Under the pieces are notes generated by a model, which had not been told where the DNA came from, made no database searches, and was given only the letters and a program-made list of their open reading frames with translations. From Caprella mutica (taxonomy: Eukaryota; Arthropoda; Malacostraca; Amphipoda; Caprellidae): 64,000 nt of DNA. Of this stretch, positions 46,338-57,243 are shown piece after piece. The stretch's first letter is position 1. Every line of letters begins with the position of its first letter. Location: assembly GCA_947561585.1 (NCBI GenBank), contig CANNZV010000845.1:147750-211749 (forward strand). Direction: 5' to 3'. A program made the translations under genes and the position numbers.

Positions 46338-46809
46338 ATGTGTCTTATGCGAATACTATTTATTACTTTTCTGATACGTATCGATCCCTTCAACTTAGGA
46401 ACGGATTCACTTTACAGTGTACATCCTTAATAATTAAGTATTTATAAAAAATATAAGTTCAACAAATAAGTTGTTTCCTTTAAATTTGAATAAGTTTTCA
46501 ATTATATATTCATAGGCCATGATATTAATTATAATTTTAGTGAGAAAGGTCATTCGAAATTGACATCATAAATATGTACTTCTGGAAACAATATATTTTT
46601 CCATTCAGAATATATTCATTAAAATATTAAACATGCTAGTCTAAGGAAAACAATTAGCCAGTGTAGAGAATAACATAAAAGCCATTATAGAATTCACCTC
46701 ACGGAGTCACACGAGTTTCGCAAAGTTCAAATTCTGCTTCAAATTAATTTGCAAATAACAAAGCATTGCTTAAACGCAGCAACTGGAGCAGCTCAGACAA
46801 AATATTGTG
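46338..46809. other. AT-rich intergenic DNA
   Basis: No gene or repeat recognised. Confidence 0.4.
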
Positions 46810-47640
46810 AAAAAATTGGAGGGGAAAAAGAAAAGAATGGAGGGGAATTGGGAGAAGATTGGAGGGGGAGAGATATGAATGGAGGAGAATTGCATGGGAG
46901 AAGATTGGAGGGGTAAGAGAAATGAATGGATGAGAATTGGGAGAAGATTGGAGGGAAAAAGAAAAGAATGGAGGGGAATTAAGAGAAGACTGGAGGGAAA
47001 AAAGGAATGGAGGAGAATTGGGAAAAGATTGGAGGAGAAAAAGAAAAGAATGGAGGAGAATTGTGAGAAGATTGGAGTGGAAAAAGAAAAGAATGCAGGA
47101 AAATTGGGAGAAGATTGAAGGGGAAAAAGAAAAGAATGGAGTAGAATTTCGAGAAGATTGGAGGGAAAAAAGGAATGGGGGAAAAATTAGGAGAAGATTG
47201 GAGGAGAAAAAGAAAAGAATGGAGGAGAATTGGGAGAAGATTGGAGGGAAAAAGAAAAGAATGGAGGAGAATTTCGAGAAGATTGGAGGGAAAAAAGAAA
47301 TGGAGGAGAATTGGGAGAAGATTGGAGGAGAAAAAGAAAAGAATGGAGGAGAATTGTGAGACGATTGGAAGGGAAAAAAGAAAAGAATGGAGTGGAATTG
47401 TGAGAAGATTGGAGTGAAAAATTAAAAGAATGGAGGAGAATTGGGAGAAGATTGGAGGGGAAAAAGAAAAAAACTGAAGAGAATTGGTAGAAAATTGGAG
47501 GGGAAAAAGAAAAGAATGGAGGATAACTGTGAGAAGGTTGAAGAGGAAACAGAAAAGAATGGAGGATAATTGGGAGAAGATTAGAAGGGAAAAAGAAAAG
47601 AATGGAGGAAAAAAGTGGGGAAAAAGTGTACAGAAACTGT
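46810..47640. repeat. purine-rich 42-bp minisatellite
   Basis: About 20 copies of a unit reading GAATGGAGGAGAATTGGGAG, then AAGATTGGAGGGAAAAAGAA. The plus strand is almost pure purine. The 42-bp period keeps frames open on both strands (Lys/Glu/Trp-rich and Ser/Pro/Phe-rich repeats), which I treat as artefacts. Confidence 0.9.
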
Positions 47641-47934
47641 GAGAAGATACTTTCCAAGGAAATTGGTTTCACTTTCCTTAGTACTCTACACCTTAATTAT
47701 AACCCACTGCAACAGGGCACTACTTTTTTATATAAAACTTTGGCTATATAGATAGCAACAAATTTACAAAATCCATCAGTTTAATAACTTTTCAATTAAA
47801 CACTAGTTCATTGAATGCACTAGTTTCCTGAAATGATATCTGAAGGGCATGAGAAGAGTCTTCTTAATCATTGGTGATGTATTTTTTTCTTATAAAATTA
47901 TAAAATATTCAATTTGTATCACAATAACAATTAC

Positions 47935-48335
47935 TTACCAGAATTAATGACTCTTCCATATTAATTCAGGCATAATATCTATATGAATCACAGTCAATAT
48001 TGATTATGAAATAACCAACCTTTAGATTGTCATGAACGAATAAATATATCAACAAACATACCATTAATGTATTTGGAACATCTCAAAGTTAGAATGCAAG
48101 AGAAGAACATAGGGAGAACAATGTTTCAGTGGCACAAAGTATCTCAGAGCTAATAGAGACCGTTTGGAAACATGCAAAGTCGTTACTTCGACTTCGATTT
48201 ATAAAATTGGTTGTATAATATGGAAGATAGATCATCGCAATTAAAACATGTTGCTAATAAATATAGCAATAATGACTGTGATTCATATAGATATTATGCA
48301 TAAATTAATATGGAAGAGTCAATAATTACGTTAGT
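47935..48335. mobile_element. inverted-repeat (MITE-like) element
   Basis: GACTCTTCCATATTAATTCA plus GGCATAATATCTATATGAAT at 47948-47998 recurs inverted at 48270-48325. About 270 bp between arms, no coding content. Confidence 0.65.
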
Positions 48336-48816
48336 AGAACTGTGTTAGTGCGGAATGGTTAATAGGTTATTACGCGATTTATTACATGAACAGTTAACTA
48401 CTAGACCATATCTATGAATAGATTAATGTTCTCAAATATAGACACAATAAATCTTTCAGATTAGAGATAGAATCAAGGAATAATAACTTTTTTCATGACT
48501 ATTATCGATTACTCTCAGGTATCAGGAAGCTGAAAGTCTCACAAACAATATATTATTTAGGATATTGGACGAAAACAAATCAATATCTCATAGATTTGGC
48601 ACTCCCTACAAGATATTGCTTCCATGTTCACTATTTTAACTCCTAAAAGAGTCTTGTTATTTTGCTACTGAGGAAGTGACCGGAGAATTTTAGCTGCTGT
48701 TATCTTTACTCAAACCAGCTCGTAAATCAAGGGAATTAAAACGCCGTGATTGGGTGACTATGGATGAGATTTTAAAAGTTATTTTGGGGAAGAGGAACTG
48801 CATTGTCTTGAAAGAT
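48336..48816. other. unassigned sequence
   Basis: No gene or repeat recognised. Confidence 0.4.
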
Positions 48817-49240
48817 GACAATGCACTTTGTGATGGTGTGAACTGCACTGTGTGATGGTGTGAACTGCACTGTGTGATGGTGTGAACTGCACTGTGTGAT
48901 GGTGGGAACTGCACTGTGCGATGGTGTTAACTGCACTGTGTGATGGTGTGAACTGCACTTTGTGATGGTGTGAACTGCACTGTGTGACTGTGTGAACTGC
49001 ACTGTGTGATGGTGTGAACTGCACTGTGTGATGGTGTGAAATGCACTGTGTGATGGTTTGAACTGCACTGTGAGAGATGAGTCACTGCACTGTGAGGGAT
49101 GAGTCACTGCACTGTGAGGGATGAGTCACTGCAATTTGAGGTAATAGTCACTGCACTCTGAGGGATAATTCACTGCAATTTGAGGTAAGAGTCACTGCAC
49201 TCTGAGGGATAATTCACTGTGCTGTTTGGGATGAGTCACT
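48817..49240. repeat. 22-bp minisatellite with two variants
   Basis: CTGCACTGTGTGATGGTGTGAA repeats about 12 times, then changes to a second 22-bp type, CTGCACTGTGAGGGATGAGTCA, with degenerate copies to 49240. Confidence 0.9.
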
Positions 49241-50110
49241 TCACTTTGTGATGGTTTAAACTATCGTTTATTAATATTTCTAATAATAAAGTCTTGCTCA
49301 TTCCTATTTTCGTGAGTAAACAATCTGCTAGAACGTTGTATAATTTACATACTAAATCCCATTTGTGTTGTGTTTCTATCCTCTCTATTATAACACAAAT
49401 GAAAGCATTCTTAACAGCTCCTTCATGAAGTACATACCTTCTTAAGCAAACAAATTTTCTTATTACAAACAACAAATACGTTGCTGTCAATGTGATGTCA
49501 AGTTGAGTCAACTCATTTGCGGTAATTAGTGTTTACATTCATTGTCATTAGGTGGCTTATAGTGTACCGGAAAAGTTCAGAATTGTTGGTTCCATCTACC
49601 GGTACAAATTGAGTCTTTGTTTAGATTTTCAAATTTTCTATCTGAAGTAATTCACCAAAATAAATACTGGTTCACCTTTTCAACAATTTAAGGATATTGC
49701 TTTCTCTAATAATGAACACAATAATTGTGTTGATTAGCTGCAATAATGATAAACTCTCTTTAAAATCGGTAGAATTTTTTTTTAGTGTCAAATATTGACT
49801 AAGGAATCGAATGTGATGACTGTTGAGGAGAGAAAAGAATTTAGAGATAGGAACAAATATTCGAAAAGAGGAGAGTATGAATAAGTTGGTAAGAGTGTCT
49901 TTTGAAGAGTGAGAGACTAATGTTACATTAAATACAAATAGAAATATTCAGAGCTGAAGGATCGAGTTGTTTTATTGGTAGGTACCATCGGCAGTTCCGC
50001 ATTTGTTTAATTTTATCTCTCATTGTTTTCAATTTATTATGGAATATTTTCCCCAATTCTCCTTTCAAACATTCATATTTAGACGATAGTAAAATAATGC
50101 AAAGATACAC
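49241..50110. other. intergenic DNA
   Basis: A 91-codon minus-strand frame at 49236-49511 has no recognisable domain. Nothing else seen. Confidence 0.4.
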
Positions 50111-50117
50111 TACGATA

Positions 50118-51096
50118 TTCAGCACAAGGACAAATTATCGAAAGCCAAAGTATCGAAAGACAAAGTATAGAAAAACAAAGTATAGAAAGATAAAGTATAG
50201 AAAAATAAATTATAGAATGACATAGTATAGAAATAGAAATTATCGATCGAATGGAAAATTGATCAAATGGAGAATCGATCGAATGGAGAAACCTCTCATA
50301 AAAAATATCATACATTGCATTAGTTATACCTAACTTAAAGAATAGATCTTGTTCATGGACCGACAGTTGGACTCAAGACAATTGGGTTGAGATTGAGCCG
50401 AAAACAATTGGCTCTATGCCAATTGAGCCCCAAGAAAATTGGGTTCAGCCCCATTATTGACAACATTAAGAAATGGTTACAGCAGACACAATAAAGAAGA
50501 TATACTTTGTTATTACAGTAGCAATTGAATTTGATACTATAGACCCTGATAAAAGCGGACTCGGTTAATTAAAACCCGAGAATTAAGATTTTGCCTTTTT
50601 ATGGAAAATAATGTGAAGTTTCTTAAACCATGTCATGAAAGATCTGCCTAGTCACACTAATGCAATTGAATAAGGGTGTAACAAAGCGATGCACAGGTAC
50701 TATTTTTAATATATTACTATAGTAAAATTAGTGTAAGATCACGTTACAAGTAAATTTAAAGAATTTACTGAAAATGAAGATTGTCTTGGGGCCCAATAAG
50801 TATTGTCTTATGGGCACAATCCTGGGCCCAATTGTAGGTGTGCTCATTTTGTCTTTATCGAACCAAGCCAGGGAGGCACGTTTCCCAACCCCCATATTTC
50901 AACTGTTTATACATTTCTCTCTCTATGCTATTTCATTCCATTTTTTTTTCTATACATTCATTTATTATATTTTGTCTCTCAATACTATATACTTCTATAT
51001 TTGTCCTTCTTTTCTTTGTCTTTCGAAACTTTGTCTTTCGACACTTTTTCTTCCGATACTTCGTCTTTCGATACATTGTCTTTCGATACTCGGTCC
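50118..51096. mobile_element. foldback element with TATCGAAAGACAAAG arms
   Basis: Left arm (50128-50290) has AAAGTATCGAAAGACAAAG words grading into ATCGATCGAATGGAGAA. The right arm (51010-51096) is the inverse CTTTGTCTTTCGATACTT. Termini GCACAAGGAC and, inverted, GTGTGCGGACC. No clean 9-bp duplication found. It contains a nested relative of the 42992-46328 element. Confidence 0.7.
50355..50845. mobile_element. foldback element of the GGGCCCAATTG family, nested
   Basis: The left terminus ATGGACCGACAGTTGGACTC shares TGGACCGACAGTTGG with the terminus of 42992-46328. Left arm has CAATTGGGTTGAG words and right arm GGGCCCAATTGTAGG. Flanking 9-mers ATCTTGTTC and ATTTTGTCT agree at 6 of 9, with all three differences transitions: a possible aged duplication. 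Confidence 0.7.
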
Positions 51097-51620
51097 GCAC
51101 ACCAAGACATTTACAATATATCTCTACCGATATTCATATTTACCCAGTTGTTTATTCTCTAAAAGTAAATACCACGCAGAGGGTACAGGTTTCTGGTTGT
51201 CCAATTCCCTGTAATTTTTTATGATATTTCAGTTGTGAAGCAGTCTGTGGCATTCGTGTTGATGTCGAATATTTAGTTTGAATACTTCAAAGCAATGCGT
51301 TTGGGCAGCAGCAAATTTAAATGGTAGCATTTGATAGGCTACAGGAATATTTCCGTAACGGCTTTATTATTATTATTAACTATCAGATATTTGTGATAAT
51401 GTACCATCAGAAGAGAGAGTTACTGCATGATGGTAGTTTCTCAAATCACAATTTTCTAATTTTATATTTTATCAAATCTTCTAAATTGGTCATCTATAGT
51501 ACTCAGACCGTCTTAAATTATCTACAAGCATTACAATCATTAACGTTTCTTTTAGTAAATGTGAAATCACTTAATATTGTTGAAATATCAAGACAGATGA
51601 CGTTTTTCTTCGACTGTTCA
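51097..51620. other. AT-rich intergenic DNA
   Basis: An open frame at 51321-51740 runs into the next element and has no domain. Nothing else seen. Confidence 0.4.
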
Positions 51621-51624
51621 TATA

Positions 51625-52802
51625 CAGGGTGGCACAAAAAAGAAAAACATTTCCAAACTAGTTTATTTTACAAACTATTAAATCTAGAAATTTTCTATAA
51701 ACAGCGCTTTGTTCCTCTACTTTTCTTACACCTATCTTAAGAATCTGTTAATGTTGAGACAAAAATGAAACATCCTGCAGCGAATTAAAAATGGTAATTA
51801 AAAAGGGCTTGCGCGAGGATGAAATATACGGAAAAAATCACAAAAGATATAATTCATTTCATATTGGTGTAAAAACATTAAAATATATCATTTTTTGTAA
51901 CAAATGAAAGACAATTAAAACCTTAATTATCATTTGAGAATTGATGTTTGATATAAAATTGATATCTTTAATGAAATCAGTACTTCGTTAATTTGTATCT
52001 CCTATTCGAAACCCTCAAAATGCAGCTTTCAAAAGACCCGAGTTATCGTTGTGACGAGTTATTTGAACACTGAAAGCTTTAAACAGATTCAATCTCTTTT
52101 TGAACATAGCTTCCAGGAAAGATTTTCACCAACTAAAAAACCATATTGACTTATATTAATAAGTTCCAAACTGAAGAAACAAATTTATTGACAAAAAGCG
52201 AATAGGTCACAGGAGAACAGAACGGACACAAGAAAACATTAATCTTATTCAAGAACAATTTATTGAGAATTCTAAAATATCAATCAGAAGGAATGGATTA
52301 GACATCACTAAAGACACATTTCACCGAATTGTTGAACACGATGTGAAGAATCATCCTTTCAAGAAGCATATAAGGCTCGAATTCTTAGAACTGATTTACC
52401 GAAGTCTAAATTTTTTAAGATGGTTTCTGCAAAGAAATGCTCGTTTCAGAGAAGACATCGTGATTGGTGATGAAGATGTATTTCCATGAATCAAAGAGTC
52501 GATGAACAAAACGTTAATTGAAGAAAAATAGCATTTTTTGAATTTTACAACTACCACCATATGGAAATAAATGATACTTATTCTGAAGTCTTTTTATGTT
52601 TTTTGTCCTCGCGCAAGCCCTTTTAATTTATTATTTTTTCAATTCGCTTCAGGATTTTTAATTTTTTTAGCCGTTTGTTTTCCAGATTTCCATGAAAGAA
52701 GCAGACAAAATATATAAATAAAACTATGATTTTAGAAAAACTCTAACTTTAACAGTTTCTAAACTAATTTGAATATGGGTTTCCTTTTTTTGCCCCACCC
52801 TG
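51625..52802 (+). mobile_element. Tc1/mariner element with degraded transposase
   Basis: Termini CAGGGTGGCACAAAAAAGAA and, inverted, CAGGGTGGGGCAAAAAAAGG, flanked by TA on both sides (51623-51624, 52803-52804). Inverted similarity extends for roughly 60 bp. Length 1178 bp, close to an intact mariner, but only part of the transposase is readable. Confidence 0.88.
52196..52489 (+). pseudogene. Tc1/mariner transposase fragment
   Basis: A 97-codon open stretch reads RTQENINLIQEQFIENSKIS, then IRRNGLDITKDTFHRIVEHD, the helix-turn-helix linker of mariner transposases. It ends IVIGDEDVFP at a TGA. GDED matches the position of the first catalytic aspartate block (usually sDEa.F). The rest of the DDE domain is missing or unreadable before the right terminus. 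Confidence 0.75.
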
Positions 52803-53151
52803 TATATTCTAATTAAATCATCCCATGCTTCTCTATATTCAATATATCGATTATCAAATTATGAAACCTTATAGTTATTGCATTGCATCATAACACTAAA
52901 TAATTTACTTTCTATATTATATATTATTTACAGTTCTAGAATATAGCCTTCAGTAAATTATTTTGTTTCAGTTTATATTTCTAATAGTTTATATTTTAAA
53001 ACGAAATGGACATACACATATTAATATAACTATTCTATTAATTACTCTATATATAATATCGTACACTGACATTTCGTCCACCGTCAACTCGTCTTCGAAT
53101 TGCTTTATTTTGCATTACAATTATTGTGTGTATATATTATAACACCCTTTT

Positions 53152-54584
53152 TTGGTTAAAGGGTGCATGAGCTCATTATTCTTCCATCCCTTAATATCAG
53201 TACCAACACGTGTGAGTACAATCTCGGCAACTCTCATTGATAACATCTGGTCAAATAATTTGTTTTTTGATAGTTCTGGTACCCTTAATGTAGACATATC
53301 CGATCACTTTCTTATTTTTTGTTCTATTACATTTAACTCAAATAGTAATATTATTGTCAGGTGATTTAGGGATCACTCTGAGCGATCCATCCGAGACCTG
53401 ACAAGGTGTGTTGAGGAGTTTTTAGCAGTGGAAAGAGAGAGTCTCTCTAGAATGGTATCCGGAAAAATTTCCCCGGAGGAATAAATTCCCCGGCGGAAAA
53501 TATCCCCCGCGGAAATGACATGCATCGCTCATCGGAAAAATTAAATTTTATTCACTTTGCAAACGATACTACGATTTATATGAGTAGCAATAATTTAGAT
53601 GAGTTTTGCCGGGATGTTCACGTGGAACTGGAAAGAGTGTCTGAATGGTTAGAAGTCAATAGACTGTCTCTAAATGTTGATAAAACCAAGTATGTGATTT
53701 TCACTCATGCTTCTGTTGACCGTGAGAATGTTAATATTAAAATTGGAAATTCTCCCATTGACGAAACCTTAGATATTAAATTTTTAAGAATAACCATAGA
53801 TAATAGACTCAATTATAACAATCATTTACACATTTTATCTAGGAAACTTTCATGTGTGGTTGTTGCTATGCGTAGATTAGAGAACTGTCCCCCCCAGATA
53901 TTCTATATACAATATATTATTCTATGTTTTATTCGCACTTGACATATGGAATATCCATTTGGGGTGGTTGTGGTGTCACCATTATAAGAAAATTAGATAA
54001 ATCCATCACAAAGCTTTGGCACTACTAACTGATATCCCAAATAAAAATAATCCTCTCTCTTTTCAAGATGTCTATACGTATTTTTCTCTTTCTTTGTTCC
54101 ATAAATTTGTTTCATTATATAGCCATAATCCATATTTCAGCAATAAAATATTGCAGCTTCGACCAGTTCATCGCCATTCAACTAGATTTAGAATTCATAA
54201 TAAATTAACTGTTCCTGAACTAAATAAAACTGTCACTCAGCGTCAATACTTTTACAATGCTGTAACTAGGTGGAATGAACCACCTACCGAATTAAAAGAC
54301 ATCTTTAGTAACAAGGAATTGAAATGTAAATTGAAGCGATACTTGTATATTAATAGATGAATAAGATATTTTTTAAACTTTTTAATGTCCTTTGCTCAAT
54401 AAAAAATGTATTGTTTATAAAAATTTGCGCTCTATTAGCCCAATAAATGGGCTACCTGGATGGGCTTCAGAAAAAAAATCCTATTTATGTTTTCTCTTCA
54501 TATTTGTAGCTTATTTTGAATGTATGTATTTAGAAAAATTGTAATTTGTATCCATTTTTTCTGAATAAATCATCATTATTATTA
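53152..54584 (+). pseudogene. jockey-like LINE, internally deleted (endonuclease end plus RT end)
   Basis: First frame (53152-53364) carries the C-terminal endonuclease motif: ISVPTRVSTISATLIDNIWS and VDISDHFLIF. After a short alien insert (53455-53516) the second frame (53520-53942) starts in the reverse transcriptase at NFIHFANDTTIYMS. The family motif FADD is FAND here, so a catalytic aspartate is lost. VSEWLEVNRLSLNVDKTKYV follows. A third frame (54016-54360) holds the usual C-terminus (RQYFYNAVTRWNEPPTELKD) to a TGA. The 3-prime end is marked by AATAAATCATCATTATTATTA. More than a kilobase between EN and RT is missing, and frame breaks make it non-functional. Confidence 0.85.
53455..53516. 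repeat. foldback-arm fragment inside the LINE
   Basis: GGTATCCGGAAAAATTTCCC and CCCCGGCGGAAAATATCCCC resemble the left terminus of the element at 43188 (AGTATCCGGAAAAAATC). It sits exactly at the junction between the endonuclease and RT parts. Confidence 0.65.
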
Positions 54585-54810
54585 GAAGCACTTCGATTGA
54601 GATTGAGCCTTCCTATCTTACTTTCCTCCTCTTAGAATCACTTCAATTGAGAATGAACATTTCTATCCTACTTTTCCCATCTTGGAAGAACTTCAATTGA
54701 AATTGAACTTACCTAACCTACTTTACCCCTCTTGGAAGCACTTCAATTGAGATTGGACCTTCCTATCTTACTTTTCCCCACTTGGTAGTTCGATTGAGAT
54801 CGAACCTAAA
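54585..54810. repeat. 50-bp tandem repeat, about 4.5 copies
   Basis: Units begin GAAGCACTTCAATTGAGATT and end CTACTTTTCCCCTCTTG. It starts directly after the LINE 3-prime tail. Confidence 0.85.
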
Positions 54811-55149
54811 TTTTCCCATTTTCTGTAAGTATTAATTGGATGGACGCACAGATTTATGTTAAAAATCAGTGACTAACCAACAGGTCTTAGTTACAGCCTT
54901 CCTCTTGAACTCTTATTCTCCGTACTTTCCCCTCTTCTGTGATGTATGACTGAGTTCAAACTCACAGTATTCTCTCCATTAGTCTGACGTACAAACTTGA
55001 CCATATGTACCTCATCTGATATTAATAATTAACTTAGGTTTTGTACTTTCAGATAATCTATGATATGATTTATTAATATATTGTTATCATATAATCAAGT
55101 ACTTAATTTACCCTCTGTTTGTTGTTTTGTTTTACAATATACTGTTCAA
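54811..55149. other. intergenic DNA
   Basis: No gene or repeat recognised. Confidence 0.4.
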
Positions 55150-55707
55150 GTGGCACTATATAGTTTATAGTTGGAAGAGAACCAAAAAAGAAATTTGCAA
55201 CTGAATATCTTAAGCTAAAGAACGATGAAACCCCTCTCTCACTTATAATCATTCGAGATAAGGCTCATTTTCATATTTGGTGGATATGCTAATAAACAAA
55301 ATAATCGATACATCTAAATAAAAAAAACGTTGATTATTCATGAGCTTCCAAGCCATACACAAAGGGTTATGGCTAGGTGCGCCATAACTAATGCAAGAGA
55401 TATTGGCCAGTACTTTTTTCGAAAATGTTAATAGGTTGGCCGTTACAGCCACATGTGTGAACTACCGAAAAATGAACCAGAACCACAAATGCCAAATTCT
55501 CATATGCAGAACATCTGGTTGCAACAAGAAGGAGAAGCGGCGAATGTGGCAAGGGAAACCGAGACCTTACTAAGAAAAGCCTTTTCCGAGCGTTTATTTT
55601 CTCGTGTTAGTGATTTGTCATGGCCAAATAATTCTTTCTTTGGTGCTGTCTCAAGCCCCAAATCTTATCGTATTAAACCTAATACTCTCCAAGTAAAAAC
55701 AACATAG
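55150..55707 (+). pseudogene. mariner-type transposase relic, copy C
   Basis: Homologous to 21740-23004 without the foldback insert. Readable pieces are NVNRLAVTATCVNYRKMNQ, then MQNIWLQQEGEAANVARETE, then FSERLFSRVSDLSWPN, in shifting frames. It provides the uninterrupted reference for the copy B insertion. The 5-prime half of the transposase is absent. Confidence 0.75.
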
Positions 55708-55817
55708 TAGAAGAAATAATATGATAAATTCTTTAGTTTTTAAATCTGTTAGTTAAAACATCGTGAAAAGAACGCGTATTTATTTTAAAAAGTGACAGGG
55801 GAATATTTTAGGATATT

Positions 55818-57243
55818 AGCGTCAACGCGGGTATTGCCCCACACTTAGTGAACAAGTCCAATTATCTCTAAAACTATTACAGATAAAGAAGATCTGTAGG
55901 ATGCAAAAGAAAGAGGTAGACACTTATTTTATACATAACAAAACGGCTCAGCCCAATGACCAATGGGTTTGTAATTATTCAACTTTTTTTTTTAAATTGC
56001 TATTCTAGCAAACAGGGCATTAATCCCGCACCATTCAGGGCTTTATCCCGCACTGCGGAGTAATACCCTGCACCACTCCAGGTAATATCCTGCATTGCAG
56101 GTTAATGGACTGCACCCCTATTAACTTGGAAATTAATAGATCAATCCAAATTTGGATTACACCATCATAAAGAGCAGCTTCTAAACTTTCAGAAACAATG
56201 TTAAAAGTACGCTAGTACAGCAACATTGAGCCACCTCAATATTGAACCACCTGAAAATATAATATTGAGCCACCTGAAAATATAAATCGCGCATAATTTA
56301 CTATTATGAAAAAGTTATAAGTTAAAATATACGTTAAATGTTGCAAAAACATCAGAAAATAGTTCAAGTTCATTTTTGTGAAGTTAGATTCACGTTACAG
56401 ACAAGAGTTTATTTTATATTACGTTTTTTGTTAGTGCATAAGATGCCCGTTTAGGCGGGCATCTTTTCGCACATACACTACACACTGAATTTACACACCC
56501 TACTCACTGTATGTATACACGCTACACACTGTATGTATACACACTACACACTGTATGTATACACGCTACACACTGTATGTATACACACTACACACTGTAT
56601 GTATACACGCTACACACTGTATGTATACACACTACACACTGTATGTATACACGCTACACACTGTATGTATACACACTACACACTGTATGTATACACGCTA
56701 CACACTGTATGTATACACACTACACACTGTATGTATAATTATATATGGTTATTATGTCTTATCATGCTGAAAATTCAACTTTTCATTATATGTACAGTAA
56801 AAGTGCGGGAAAATGCCCTGCATATTATTTTCATGCCGGGCAAAACACCGTACTAATTTGTTGCCATGTAGTCAATTTTTGACTGATCTGAAACGAAAAA
56901 AGTAGGAAGTATATTAAAGTACGCTAATCGAATTATAATATGTCACAAACGTGATCAAGTTTGATTGAGAATTGTGGATTCTGCAGCAAATCTTTGAAAA
57001 TTATCTGATTTTACGAATGCAAATGTTTGGTGCATAATTTTATAGTGTCCTTATTTAAAAAATATTTTTAAATACTTACCGAAACCTAACATGGATAATA
57101 TCATTTGTCGTCCTAAGGGTTGAAACCTGCTCTTTCCAATACCGTAAAAATAAATTTGAATTTCCAAATAGTTTTGGACATAAAGGGGGTGAGGGGTAAT
57201 GCCCGCACATTCCAGGTGCGGGGGAATTACCCGCGTTAACGCT
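55818..57243. mobile_element. foldback-type element with AGCGTYAACGCGGG termini
   Basis: Left end AGCGTCAACGCGGGTATTGC; right end, reverse-complemented, AGCGTTAACGCGGGTAATTC. Flanks share ATATT (55813-55817, 57244-57248). Near both ends are TGCGGG/CCCGCAC and GGGTAATGCCC words. The centre holds a 22-bp array and a hairpin AAGATGCCCG-(6)-CGGGCATCTT at about 56440-56466. The interruption is confirmed by copy B, which reads through. Confidence 0.75.
56508..56738. repeat. 22-bp array with a 44-bp higher-order period
   Basis: Ten copies of GTATGTATACACGCTACACACT. Units with ACACGC and ACACAC alternate strictly, giving five 44-bp dimers. All frames read as Tyr/Thr/His-rich repeats, which are artefacts. 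Confidence 0.95.

Noticed and set aside
46879..47672. Lys/Glu-rich and Ser/Pro/Phe-rich open frames
   Set aside because: Produced by the 42-bp purine-rich minisatellite; no start context or non-repetitive domain.
49236..49511. 91-codon minus-strand frame as a gene
   Set aside because: Starts in the tail of a minisatellite and resembles no family I recognise.
56439..56470. Rho-independent terminator (hairpin followed by TTTT)
   Set aside because: Bacterial-style terminator in an animal genome and inside a mobile element; no gene upstream.
56511..56856. Tyr/Thr/His repeat proteins
   Set aside because: Readings of a 22-bp minisatellite in three frames.
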